A DNA stretch of 59,285 nt from an uncultured Acetatifactor sp. (GCA_910586515.1 CAJUGL010000016.1:1-59285), one strand, 5' to 3'; counted from the first letter of the stretch, positions 24,749 through 32,932 are shown. The notes: generated by a model from the sequence alone, not told the origin. Numbers and translations are program-made.

Positions 24749-25555
24749 TTATTTTCCTAACTGCTCCAACACCTTCCTGGTGATCTCCGCCACCATATCG
24801 GCAGAAACGGCTCCGCTCTCCTTGCCGCTGCGGCATCCGCCTCCGCAGGTATGGCAGCTGGGCTTGCCTTCCTTTGCGTTGGGGCAGAGATTGGCGGGAT
24901 GACGTCCCTTCATGCCGAACTGTCTTCTGATTTCGTACAGATCTTCCACCTGCTGCGGGGTAAATTCCTTGGGTCCGCCCAGTACTCTGGACTGGTACAG
25001 GAGCTGCGCGTAGAATTCCACGGATTCCATCTTCAGGTATGCCGCAAGCAGGGAATCGGAATAGGTCAGCGCGCCGTGGTTCTCCAACAGCACGGCGTCA
25101 AAATGCTGCACATACTCGGAAACCGCATCGGGAATCTCCATGGTGGAAGGTCTGCCGTATTTTGCAATGGGAACGCAGCCCAGTGCAATAACCGCCTCGG
25201 GCATGATGGGCTGGGTCAGGGGAATGCCTGCAATGGCAAAACTGGTGGCATATACGGGATGGGCATGTACCACGCTCTTTACGTCAGGTCTCTCCTGATA
25301 CACTCTCATATGCATCTTGATCTCGGATGAAGGCCGGAAATTGCCGTTGGCCTGAATGACATTGCCCTGGGCGTCCACTTTACAGATGTATTCGGGGGTC
25401 ATGAAGCCCTTGGACACACCGGTAGGAGTGCACAGAAATTCGTTGTCGCTGATCTTCACGGAAATATTGCCGTCGTTTGCCGCAACCATGTTCCTGTTGT
25501 AAATTCTCCTGCCAATGTCACAAATCTCTTTTTTTACTTCGTACTCGTTCTGCAT
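24749..25555 (-). CDS. fucA: Class II aldolase (fuculose-1-phosphate aldolase type) with C-terminal encapsulation peptide
   Basis: 268 aa. Zinc-dependent aldolase: catalytic Glu78, zinc ligands His97, His99 (VVHAHPVYATSF) and His160 (ENHGALTY). Cleaves a ketose-1-phosphate such as fuculose- or rhamnulose-1-phosphate to DHAP and lactaldehyde. After residue 215 a Cys/Gly-rich linker (CHTCGGGCRSG) leads to a C-terminal amphipathic helix (SADMVAEITRKVLEQLGK) of encapsulation type, so the aldolase works inside the shell. First gene of the operon; a GGAGGAAG site precedes the ATG. Confidence 0.9.
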   Translation of the reverse strand: MQNEYEVKKEICDIGRRIYNRNMVAANDGNISVKISDNEFLCTPTGVSKGFMTPEYICKVDAQGNVIQANGNFRPSSEIKMHMRVYQERPDVKSVVHAHPVYATSFAIAGIPLTQPIMPEAVIALGCVPIAKYGRPSTMEIPDAVSEYVQHFDAVLLENHGALTYSDSLLAAYLKMESVEFYAQLLYQSRVLGGPKEFTPQQVEDLYEIRRQFGMKGRHPANLCPNAKEGKPSCHTCGGGCRSGKESGAVSADMVAEITRKVLEQLGK

Positions 25556-25605
25556 TTTGCTTCCTCCTGATTCGTTTTTGGTTTCTATGGAAATGCTTTT
25601 CCTTC

Positions 25606-25648
25606 ATTATAAGCCTATCCACCATACAAGTCAACAAATAATTGTTGG
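25606..25648 (-). promoter_or_regulatory. Microcompartment operon promoter with overlapping operator
   Basis: On the minus strand TTGACT (25629-25634), 17-nt spacer, TATAAT (25606-25611). A palindrome CAACAA-ATAA-TTGTTG (25633-25648) overlaps the -35 box and extends outward with ACAA/TTGT arms. This is the natural place for the operon's DeoR regulator to repress. Confidence 0.75.
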
Positions 25649-25731
25649 ATTGTGTCGTTTTTGTTTTATTTTTGTGGTTTCTATATCCGTCTTTTCCGGC
25701 ATGGGGCGGAAACAGACAAAAACCGGGTGTC

Positions 25732-27303
25732 TTACTCCACCCTTTCGATCACGCAGCTGTGCATTTTCTCACTGCTGTCCTTATCATAATTCACGCCCAC
25801 CAACAGAATCTCGCCGGAATACCCCTCCAGAGCCCGGGTATACTGTCGTTCCCTGATCTGCGCAAGAGCAGCCGACGCGGATTTATCAAATTTCAGTTCC
25901 ACCACAATAGCCGGTTTCCTGCGGCCGGGCAGGGGCAGGAATACCACATCGGCAAACCCCCGGCCGGTGGGAAACTCCCGTATCATTCGATAATCCCTTC
26001 GGGCACTGTAATATGCCAGGCTGACGGCCGCCCCCAGGCAGCTCTCGTCATTGTAGGTCAGAATGGAAGCCACCTCCCTGTGAGCCCTGTCCAAACCTTC
26101 CGCAACTCGTTTTTCATCCCCCCGAAGGGTATCCTCCAACAGCCGTTCCGATGCCCTCAACACATTCATGACTTCCGCCCAACCGCCCACACTCATGGCG
26201 TTCTCAAATTCCTCGCTGATTTCCTTATTGGGAATAAAAGCCTCTCTCTCCACGGAGTCATATCCCAGATATCCCAGGTGAATCAGCAGGGTCAGTACAT
26301 CATCCTTTGTCCGGAAGGTACACATGTCATTCTGGAAGCTTCTGGTGTTTACCCGGACGCGCTCCCCGCCTAACATCCCAATGACATCTGCCCGCAGTCC
26401 GTCGAAATCCATATCCATGTATATCTTCAGTGCATCATAGGTCTCTGTGGACGTCCAATAGTTTGAAAATCTCCGGCGAAGCATAGACTCCACAACGGAT
26501 TTGGGATTGTATACATGCTTGAATTCCGTCAATTGATATCCGTCATACCAGGCCTTTGTCTCCTCATAATTCATGGAAAACCGCTGACACAGCCCCCTGA
26601 CCTCCTCTTCCGTAAATCCGGTATATTCCTCCAGGAAAGCCTGATCCGTCATGGAATATTCCCAGAACATATTCAGCGCTGAATGTTGACCGTATTTTTT
26701 TACCGGGAGAATTCCTGTCATGTAGGCAAGCGCCACATAAGCCTGGTCCTTCAGCAGATTCCTCAAAAAATCAAGATACTCCTTCTGCAGCGCCTCCGAA
26801 TCCTGCCGCTCTCTCATTACACAGTCCCATTCGTCAATCAGGAAAACAAACTGCTTTCCGGTTTTGGCGTAAATTCTTCTCAATGCATCTGGAAGTCCTG
26901 CCAACGGACCCTGCAAAACTTCTTCATATTCCGCCCGCACTTCTTCCAACACTGCCTGTTCCAGATACTTCACTGTCTGCCCCGGTTCTGGCTCAATCAA
27001 AAACTGCTGCATATTCAGCAGAATCACGTCAAACCGGTTCAGATATTCGGAATAGGATTTGCTTTCTTCTATCTTCAGCCCTGCAAACAGCTCTTTGGAA
27101 TCACAGCTGCTGCTGTAATAAGCCGCAAGCATCTTAAGCGCCATAGACTTTCCGAAGCGCCTGGGCCTGCTGACGCAGAAATATTTCTGTTCCGTATTCA
27201 AATACCGGTTCGTACAGGCAAGCAGTCCTGTCTTGTCCACATAGATCTCCGAGCGAACTGCTGTCCAAAAGCCTTCATTTGTCGGATTTAAATAAATACC
27301 CAT
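25732..27303 (-). CDS. AAA-ATPase-like / PD-(D/E)XK nuclease-fold protein (DUF1703 type)
   Basis: 523 aa from the ATG at 27303 (GGAGA 6 nt upstream). N-terminal AAA-ATPase-like domain: DKTGLL, SRPRRFGKSMALKML (P-loop variant, about 43-57) and FVFLIDEWDCV (Walker B). The C-terminal PD-(D/E)XK-like core has GRGFADVVFLPLPGRRKPAIVVELK (Asp, Glu and Lys). Very common in Lachnospiraceae as multi-copy, rapidly moving genes. Function unknown; possibly mobile or defence related. It is a solitary gene inserted between the operon promoter and the activase cluster. Confidence 0.85.
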   Translation of the reverse strand: MGIYLNPTNEGFWTAVRSEIYVDKTGLLACTNRYLNTEQKYFCVSRPRRFGKSMALKMLAAYYSSSCDSKELFAGLKIEESKSYSEYLNRFDVILLNMQQFLIEPEPGQTVKYLEQAVLEEVRAEYEEVLQGPLAGLPDALRRIYAKTGKQFVFLIDEWDCVMRERQDSEALQKEYLDFLRNLLKDQAYVALAYMTGILPVKKYGQHSALNMFWEYSMTDQAFLEEYTGFTEEEVRGLCQRFSMNYEETKAWYDGYQLTEFKHVYNPKSVVESMLRRRFSNYWTSTETYDALKIYMDMDFDGLRADVIGMLGGERVRVNTRSFQNDMCTFRTKDDVLTLLIHLGYLGYDSVEREAFIPNKEISEEFENAMSVGGWAEVMNVLRASERLLEDTLRGDEKRVAEGLDRAHREVASILTYNDESCLGAAVSLAYYSARRDYRMIREFPTGRGFADVVFLPLPGRRKPAIVVELKFDKSASAALAQIRERQYTRALEGYSGEILLVGVNYDKDSSEKMHSCVIERVE

Positions 27304-27581
27304 ATGGAGTCTCCTTTCTGTCCACATTGTTTCCACCTGCGGCTCCCGCTTAAATTGTTCTGTATCTTTCCCAACCTTTCCCACAATTAACTCATCATTG
27401 ACTTCCCAGACCGTTTACAGACAGGGCCTGCATATGATATAATGCAAAAGGAAATCATTCTGTATGCTTCTTCCAACCTCATATGCCTGCCACAGGTATA
27501 CGACAGGTTTTCCACCAGTTCCTATGCAGTTCCGCAGCTGACACACTACGATTAACAGCACCTTAATAATTGAATAAAGGC

Positions 27582-27610
27582 TTTACATCTTTTCTCAAAT
27601 CCGCTATACT
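27582..27610 (+). promoter_or_regulatory. Promoter of the 51-aa gene
   Basis: TTTACA (27582-27587), 17-nt spacer, TATACT (27605-27610), 27 nt before the start codon. The -35 box is inside a roughly 25-bp stretch that recurs directly after the gene (27836-27865). Confidence 0.65.
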
Positions 27611-27636
27611 GATTCTATCAGAAAGGCGGTGATAGG

Positions 27637-27792
27637 ATGGCTACAGATATGGGAATGACAAATAAACAGTTTCAGGGATTTATCCGGCTCGCTTTGGAAT
27701 TTATCAATAACGCTCTAATGAAAACACCCGATAACGAGGATTTACAAAAGTTAAAAGATATCTTTCAATCAATGTTGGAAGACGGCAATTAA
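27637..27792 (+). CDS. 51-aa helical protein, unknown
   Basis: Reads MATDMGMTNKQFQGFIRLAL at its start and ends QSMLEDGN. Two predicted helices, acidic, no membrane segment. It has a consensus promoter, a ribosome binding site (AAAGGCGGTGATAGG) and a terminator, so it is probably a real single-gene unit. It is plus-strand and AT-rich among minus-strand GC-rich genes. Similar small proteins accompany conjugative elements in Clostridia, which is a recollection, not a search result. Confidence 0.6.
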   Translation: MATDMGMTNKQFQGFIRLALEFINNALMKTPDNEDLQKLKDIFQSMLEDGN

Positions 27793-27819
27793 CCATACAT
27801 AAATCATAACTCATAACAG

Positions 27820-27871
27820 AAGGTGTAAAGTCTTTATTGAATGATTAAGGCTTTACACTTTTCTTTTTACA
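27820..27871. terminator. Strong terminator shared by converging genes
   Basis: AGGTGTAAAG...CTTTACACTT arms with a 19-nt loop, followed by a T-rich tract on the plus strand. It ends the 51-aa gene and overlaps the last codons of the DUF218 gene on the other strand. Confidence 0.75.
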
Positions 27872-28488
27872 TTCTGCCACTCTGGCGTAAGCTCCGGAGT
27901 AAACTGTGTCCCCAGACGTTTCAATTCCCCCAGGACCTTCTCCTGCCCCCGTTTTGTCCGATACCAGTTTTCCCTGGTCACATCCACATAAACCGGCGCA
28001 ATGAGAAATTCCGTTTCGGGAAAATTCAACTGGTAATACATCAGGCACCTTCTGGAATGGTATCCCTTACAGCAGAGAATGGCTTTTTTTGGGTGAATGC
28101 CTTTCCCGTCCAGGATTTTTCTGGAAAATCTGGCGTTTTCCGCGGTAAACTGTGCCTCCGCCTCCGGAAAAATGCCGTCCAGGGCGACTCCCTTGGACAG
28201 AAGTACATCCGTATAAAATTCGCATTCCGTAGCATAATCCTTTCCGTAGACATCCGCCTTTGACTTCGCGCCCGTGAATTTTCCCACTGTTACGGAATAT
28301 CTGCCCGACGGCACGATATAGGGCGCATATCCCGCTTTCCACAATTCCGCCGCCCGCTCCGGCAGTTCCGGATAAGAGCCGCCCGGAATGAAAATAACAT
28401 CGGAGTGCTTTTCTTCCATTGAAATTCCATCCCCGGGAGGAATATCTTCCAGAAAAATAAAGTTGGTAATATCGTCTATCATCCTCAT
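27853..28488 (-). CDS. YdcF/SanA-like DUF218 protein
   Basis: 211 aa from the ATG at 28488 (GGAGAGAAAAGG upstream). DUF218 fold: SDVIFIPGGSYPELPERAAELW, YIVPSGRY and, later, KKAILCCKGYHSRRCLMYY. Relatives are thought to act in envelope carbohydrate metabolism; no signal peptide is visible here, so it may be cytoplasmic. The gap of 269 bp to the activase gene shows no terminator or convincing promoter. Confidence 0.8.
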   Translation of the reverse strand: MRMIDDITNFIFLEDIPPGDGISMEEKHSDVIFIPGGSYPELPERAAELWKAGYAPYIVPSGRYSVTVGKFTGAKSKADVYGKDYATECEFYTDVLLSKGVALDGIFPEAEAQFTAENARFSRKILDGKGIHPKKAILCCKGYHSRRCLMYYQLNFPETEFLIAPVYVDVTRENWYRTKRGQEKVLGELKRLGTQFTPELTPEWQNVKRKV

Positions 28489-28757
28489 CCTTTTCTCTCC
28501 TATCCAGGCCCTGTCAGCTGTGCCGTCCACTCCTCTGCCCCGGAAACGCTTCCCCCCTAAAGCATCCCAAAGTCAGGCTGCCTTCTATAATAAAGCGAGA
28601 TAAAGCAATCCTGTTTTGGCTTTTTCCCACAATTTCAGGGACATTATATCGTGCAGCACCTTTCATTCGATTTTCCTTGCGAAAGCCTCTGTGCTGCCAT
28701 CAAGCTTTGTCCTTTCCCAGTCTTACATCAAATCCACCCTTCTCCGAAAAAGAAAGG

Positions 28758-29555
28758 TCAACCGCCTATATGGCACTTTAATTTGGTACAGTCCTCCACT
28801 TCCCTCTTCAGCTGCTCCATATGGGACTGCTCCGGCGGCAGGATATCCGGCAGTTCATAGGTCCGTCCAAGTCCCGCATACTTGTCCTGCCCAAGCCTGT
28901 GGTAGGGAAGCAGGTAGATCTCCTCCACCCCGGGCAGGGCATCCGCGAACCTTGCAATGGCTTTCACTTCCCCGCTTGTATCATTGAAGGTGGGAATTAC
29001 GGGCACCCGTATGCTTAGATACGTCTGGCCGGAAGCTGCAATCTTCTTCGCATTCTCCAACATCAGCTCATTGCCCTTGCCCGTAAACTGTCTGTGTTTG
29101 CCGCTGTCCATATGCTTGATATCCATGAGATAATGATCAAGATATGGCAGAATCTCCCGGATAACCTCCCATTTGGCGCAGCCCATGCTCTCCATGGCCG
29201 TGTTAATTCCCACCGCCTTTGCCGCACGGAGCAAATCCCGGGCAAACTCCGGCTGACAGAGACTCTCCCCGCCGGAAAGGGTCAGCCCCCCGCCGGAACG
29301 GTTGTAATAGGGCCTGTCCTTCTCCACGGTCTCCATGACCTCCGCCACCGTCACGTCCCGGCCGATGGTTTTCGCCTTCCCCCGGACAATCATCTCCTGG
29401 ATGGGGTACTCCTGGGATTCCGGGTTACAGCACCATTTGCACCGCAGTACGCAGCCTTTCAAAAAGCATATAGTACGGATTCCCGTTCCGTCATGTATGG
29501 AATAACGCTGTATATCAAAGATTCTTCCTTTTGTCTGTAAATAATCCGCTGCCAT
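28758..29555 (-). CDS. Glycyl radical enzyme activase (radical SAM), short form
   Basis: 265 aa. Radical SAM motif KGCVLRCKWCCNPES (CxxxCxxC), followed by GGGLTLSGGESL for SAM binding. Abstracts hydrogen from the glycine of the diol dehydratase and releases 5'-deoxyadenosine and methionine. Only about 30 residues separate the Cys motif from the next conserved block, so the ferredoxin-like insert with two extra clusters, common in diol dehydratase activases, is missing. Start ATG has GGTGG upstream. The target enzyme is 4 kb away at 33704-36229. Confidence 0.93.
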   Translation of the reverse strand: MAADYLQTKGRIFDIQRYSIHDGTGIRTICFLKGCVLRCKWCCNPESQEYPIQEMIVRGKAKTIGRDVTVAEVMETVEKDRPYYNRSGGGLTLSGGESLCQPEFARDLLRAAKAVGINTAMESMGCAKWEVIREILPYLDHYLMDIKHMDSGKHRQFTGKGNELMLENAKKIAASGQTYLSIRVPVIPTFNDTSGEVKAIARFADALPGVEEIYLLPYHRLGQDKYAGLGRTYELPDILPPEQSHMEQLKREVEDCTKLKCHIGG

Positions 29556-29646
29556 TTTCTACCACCTTCGCTCCGCTGCCGCAGGCCTTCCGATCACAAA
29601 TTATCCCGGAACCGCCCCGGCCCTTATCGCCTTATCATGATCCCCT

Positions 29647-29781
29647 TCATTTACTGTGTTTCATTATGCGCCTGATACACAAGCATTTTTTCTTCTTCCA
29701 CCGTTCCCTTTGGCCTGCGATTTCCGAAGCATGAACCAAAACATCCAACATCTCCCAGAATTCCTTGTCATAACGTTTCAT
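29647..29781 (-). pseudogene. N-terminal remnant of a pyrophosphatase-like gene
   Basis: 44 codons with a proper start (CGGAGG 7 nt before the ATG at 29781). The beginning KRYDKEFWEMLDVLVHASEI matches the conserved opening of the small inorganic-pyrophosphatase-like proteins of Clostridia (FWxxLDxLVxxSEI). The expected continuation (IDRPKGTxHPRYP) is replaced by AGQRERWKKKKCLCIRRIMK and a stop. It sits between a nucleoside phosphorylase and the activase. The match is from memory of the family, not a search. Confidence 0.5.
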
Positions 29782-29815
29782 CTGCATTCCTCCGGTATAC
29801 ACAGCCTCTCCTTTC

Positions 29816-30622
29816 TCACAGCATGCACAGAGCCTCCAGGGCAAGGGCAAACAGCCTCTCCCTGGCGGAAACATTATTGTTCCAGTCCCTGTCGTCATAG
29901 TCTTCCGCACCGCCGATGAGAATATCTCCGCTGTAAAGCAGCTGTCCGAAGGTCTTTCCCCGAAACTCCGCAATAGCCGCCATGGCTGCGCATTCCATCT
30001 CCACTACTTTGCAGCCCTCTTCCCTCCGGTAGGCCACCATCTCCCGGGTTTCCCGGTAAAAACCGTCAGTGGACCAGGTGGCGCACTCTATGTAGGGAAT
30101 GTCATGTCTCTCCAGGACTTTCCGGAAGCTCTCTATGGGACCGGGCTGCAGCTCGATAAACCGGGCAGGGGGCAGGTATTTATAGGAAGCCCCCTCGTCC
30201 CGCAGAGCACGCACCGGAATAATCACATCCCCCTCCGGAATATCATCCAGTACGCCGCAGCCCCCGCAGCAGACGATCACCTCCACCCCGCAGCCATAGA
30301 GCATATCCGTCATCATGGCAATGGAGCCGGAGGCCACCACCGCCTGTACGGCACAGATTTCCGTTCCGTTTACAGCAAAACGGTACACATGAAAATCCTT
30401 CATTTCGGACACATAAGTCCCTATCTTTTCGCCTCCATACCGCTCCACTGCCGCGGCAAGAACCTCCTCAAAAAATGTCACCAGGCAGAGCCTTGGAAAC
30501 CGCCGGAATCCACCCTCCCCCTGTCCGTCCCTGTCCGGTTTGGATGCCTCTCTGTCTGGATTGATCACAGCGATTTTATCCGTACTGTACTCCAGAATCG
30601 GAAATTGGTTTTTTACGATCAT
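29816..30622 (-). CDS. Nucleoside phosphorylase-like protein 2
   Basis: 268 aa of the PNP/UDP phosphorylase family: GVEVIVCCGGCGVLDDIPEGDVIIP, ALRDEGASYKYL, and VVEMECAAMAAIAEFRG, the base- and ribose-binding segment. A charged linker near residues 22-36 is unusual. Splits a nucleoside with phosphate to base plus pentose-1-phosphate. It lies just upstream of the activase and is a distant paralogue of the 36313-37077 product. Substrate is not readable; salvage of the activase by-product 5'-deoxyadenosine is an attractive inference. Confidence 0.85.
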   Translation of the reverse strand: MIVKNQFPILEYSTDKIAVINPDREASKPDRDGQGEGGFRRFPRLCLVTFFEEVLAAAVERYGGEKIGTYVSEMKDFHVYRFAVNGTEICAVQAVVASGSIAMMTDMLYGCGVEVIVCCGGCGVLDDIPEGDVIIPVRALRDEGASYKYLPPARFIELQPGPIESFRKVLERHDIPYIECATWSTDGFYRETREMVAYRREEGCKVVEMECAAMAAIAEFRGKTFGQLLYSGDILIGGAEDYDDRDWNNNVSARERLFALALEALCML

Positions 30623-30641
30623 GTACTATCCCTTTCTCGAC

Positions 30642-30758
30642 TTTCCCATATAAAAAATGTGATATTCTCTTACGGTAATTCTCCAACCGATGAAATATCC
30701 CGACTACATTCACCTTATCTGTTGCAATATTGAAGACGACAGAGGACTGTTCCGGCAT
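30642..30758 (-). pseudogene. C-terminal remnant of a RelE/ParE-type toxin gene
   Basis: The frame reads SSVVFNIATDKVNVVGIFHR followed by LENYRKRI, which resembles the last strand and helix of RelE/ParE toxins (VFYxI...V.V..IFH...NY...I). Nothing of the N-terminal half or of an antitoxin is present, and the frame then runs into the phosphorylase start. Boundaries are approximate. Family match is by eye. Confidence 0.4.
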
Positions 30759-30776
30759 CCTATGTCTGTCCGTTTT

Positions 30777-31463
30777 CTATCTGCTGCTCTGTAAAAAGGC
30801 TTCCACCTCTTTATTGAATGCAGCATATTTCTTATTTGCAATAAAATGAGTGCCCTTCACGATTGCCAATTTAGCACCGGGTACATTTTCCGCAATATTT
30901 TTTGTATGGGATTCCTTAATCATATCGCGGCTTCCGCAAATCACCAGTGTGGGAGCTGTTATTTTTGCCAATTCTTTCGGCTCAATATTCGGCTCATTCA
31001 CCATCAGGCCGAGCATTTCGGCACTCCTTTTTGCACCCGGCGACTTGGAGGCAAATCGTTTTGCTATTTTATATCCTATTTCAATCGGAATCTGTGTCGT
31101 CCTTTTCACACCATCCGGATTCAGGTTTCCTCCGTTTAAGATCAATGCCTTTACCTTATCCGGATGCTTTATTGCAAACTGCATGGCGATATTTGCCCCG
31201 TCTGAAAATCCCAAAATGACTGCGGCAGGAATTTCCAAATCTGTCATGAAATCATACAAATCCCGGGAAAACTGCGCAATCGTAAAAGGAGCCGTACCCC
31301 TTGGCGACTTACCATGCCCTCGTGTGTCTAAGGCAATCACTCTGTATCTGCGGCTAAAATATTCTATTTGGTGCCTGAAATAAGTGCCGTCCTCTCCGTT
31401 CCCATGCAACAGGATAAAGGGTTCCTGATTTCCTTTTTCCTGATAGTATAAAGCGATATCCAT
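30777..31463 (-). CDS. Alpha/beta hydrolase
   Basis: 228 aa. Oxyanion segment LLHGNGEDGTYF, nucleophile elbow LGFSDGANIA (Ser about 86), Asp in CGSRDMI (about 178) and His in KGTHFIANKK (about 206) form a full triad. Cytoplasmic; substrate unknown. GAGGA precedes the ATG at 31463. Co-transcribed with the DJ-1 gene 30 nt upstream. Confidence 0.88.
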   Translation of the reverse strand: MDIALYYQEKGNQEPFILLHGNGEDGTYFRHQIEYFSRRYRVIALDTRGHGKSPRGTAPFTIAQFSRDLYDFMTDLEIPAAVILGFSDGANIAMQFAIKHPDKVKALILNGGNLNPDGVKRTTQIPIEIGYKIAKRFASKSPGAKRSAEMLGLMVNEPNIEPKELAKITAPTLVICGSRDMIKESHTKNIAENVPGAKLAIVKGTHFIANKKYAAFNKEVEAFLQSSR

Positions 31464-31493
31464 AAAGCTTCCTCACAAACCAGAATGCTTCCC

Positions 31494-32129
31494 TCATCGG
31501 GTATAATCCTTCAATTCCTCCAGAAATTCCTGATATTCATCATCAGACCAGTAAAATGTCAGCTCTTCTTCCGTAAAATCTTCCGGCTTGTAACGCATGA
31601 AATGATCTCCGATATCATATGCAAACCTTCGCAGAACAGCTTCCGCAAATTCCCGGAAAAACATCCCGATACCCGTTATCACATTTCCGTCTTCCACGAC
31701 TCCCTTGTGCAGGAAGTTTTGCTTTTCCACAAAATCAAAAACGTCCGCCATCTGCATAAAATAACCCGAAGTAAATTTCCTGCCGCCAAGAATTCCCGCT
31801 TTGGACAGCAAAATCGGAGCGGAAGAAATCGCCGCAAAGACAACATCCGAATGCATTCCGCTTCTGATAAAGTCAATCAATGCATCATCGAACAGCGCAG
31901 GCAATGGATGGATTGTTCCCGGCAATATCACGCAGCTGTAATCGGTTATCTTTGCTTCTGCCGTTGTCTTTGTGGGAAGGATACGGAAGCCTTCCTCGCT
32001 CACATATTCTCTGTTTTCACCGGCAATAAAATCAATCTTCTCACCAAACCAGACTGTGAGCGCAGATGTAAGACAGGTGATCTCCTGCAAAGAAAAGTCC
32101 GGATATAATAAGACCGCAAACTTCCTCAT
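31494..32129 (-). CDS. DJ-1/PfpI-family protein lacking the catalytic Cys
   Basis: 211 aa. DJ-1/PfpI fold: FAVLLYPDFSLQEIT, CVILPGT and the elbow VVFAAISSAPILLSKAGIL. The usual nucleophile Cys of AICHGP-type elbows is Ser here (AISSAP), so hydrolase or glyoxalase chemistry is doubtful and a binding or regulatory role is more likely. AGGGAGG precedes the ATG at 32129, itself preceded by the structured leader. Forms a two-gene unit with the hydrolase. Confidence 0.85.
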   Translation of the reverse strand: MRKFAVLLYPDFSLQEITCLTSALTVWFGEKIDFIAGENREYVSEEGFRILPTKTTAEAKITDYSCVILPGTIHPLPALFDDALIDFIRSGMHSDVVFAAISSAPILLSKAGILGGRKFTSGYFMQMADVFDFVEKQNFLHKGVVEDGNVITGIGMFFREFAEAVLRRFAYDIGDHFMRYKPEDFTEEELTFYWSDDEYQEFLEELKDYTR

Positions 32130-32151
32130 TCCTTTTACCTCCCTATATTTT

Positions 32152-32281
32152 CCTCCCTGATTTATACTCGTGAACGCATTTAATTGCCGCTTTCAGCTCT
32201 GGATTGCCGATGCGTTCACTCGTTATACTGTGCAGACGGCAATTAATTTCGTTTGTGGGTATAAATCGCTGCGCCATGGCG
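32152..32281 (-). promoter_or_regulatory. Structured leader, long form of the CGCAGCGA element
   Basis: On the minus strand CGCAGCGATTTATAC opens the element and GTATAAATC closes it directly before the ribosome binding site; GATTTATAC (32159-32167) pairs with GTATAAATC (32259-32267). Inside, two perfect 10-bp pairs interleave (32170-32179 with 32210-32219; 32180-32189 with 32237-32246), a pseudoknot order. Upstream is the 12-bp palindrome GCGCCATGGCGC. Confidence 0.65.
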
Positions 32282-32323
32282 CGAAAGGGTAAAGTCAAGG
32301 CCATTCTTAAACCGGGGATTCCG

Positions 32324-32839
32324 CTACGCCAGTTCCTCAATTAAAAAGTCCTTGTAGTCCATTCCCGACTGCACACCTTTCAGTTCAATGGCAACCGAAC
32401 ACCAGACATTCGCTCTGTCAGCCACTGTAAAATGAAAGTCTTTTTGCAGCCAGGTATCATTCACCACATCCTCCAGAAAATCTTCTTCCCCATCATATTC
32501 CAGAAACATTTCCACCTCAAATAAGCTGTCTGTTTCCGTAATAAAATCATCTAAGATTTCGTCAGGAACAGCAATGCCTTCCCCGCAGATGAGTCCGTCA
32601 TAACCATGCAGCGCAAAATCGTACAGCAGATAATCTGTCCCGCAGTCCCCGCAAACTGCACGTACCGCCTGTGCATATTTGTTCTCATATTCATGGACTG
32701 ACATTTTGTACCTGCCATAAAACTCGCCAAAGCACCGTATTTTAAATGCTTTGCATCCGCACTGGCAAATAATCCTGCCCTCATATTCTTCTTCATCTGT
32801 AGGATGGTATATTTTTTCAAGATGCTTCGGCTTGATCAT
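32324..32839 (-). CDS. Hypothetical zinc-ribbon-like protein
   Basis: 171 aa. Residues 24-30 (CQCGCKAF) and 62-68 (VCGDCGTDYLLYD) give four cysteines suited to a zinc ribbon. The rest is acidic and Asp/Glu-rich (ILDDFITETDSLFEVEMFLE) and ends in a mixed alpha/beta stretch. GGAGGGG precedes the ATG. No family recognised; such proteins are common singletons in Clostridia. Confidence 0.7.
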   Translation of the reverse strand: MIKPKHLEKIYHPTDEEEYEGRIICQCGCKAFKIRCFGEFYGRYKMSVHEYENKYAQAVRAVCGDCGTDYLLYDFALHGYDGLICGEGIAVPDEILDDFITETDSLFEVEMFLEYDGEEDFLEDVVNDTWLQKDFHFTVADRANVWCSVAIELKGVQSGMDYKDFLIEELA

Positions 32840-32932
32840 CCTATTCTTTCCCCTCCGGCTCCTGTTCTCTCCATAACCGAAGAAAATCAGCCCTGCAGAA
32901 ATCCGCAGGCCCCTTCTCCCCAGACTATCTAA

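Noticed and set aside
25589..25604. CcpA cre site near the shell promoter.
   Set aside because: TGGAAATGCTTTTC differs from the consensus at three conserved positions.
32143..32340. 65-aa minus-strand ORF before the DJ-1 gene.
   Set aside because: It runs through the structured leader, has no ribosome binding site and its sequence is explained by the inverted repeats.
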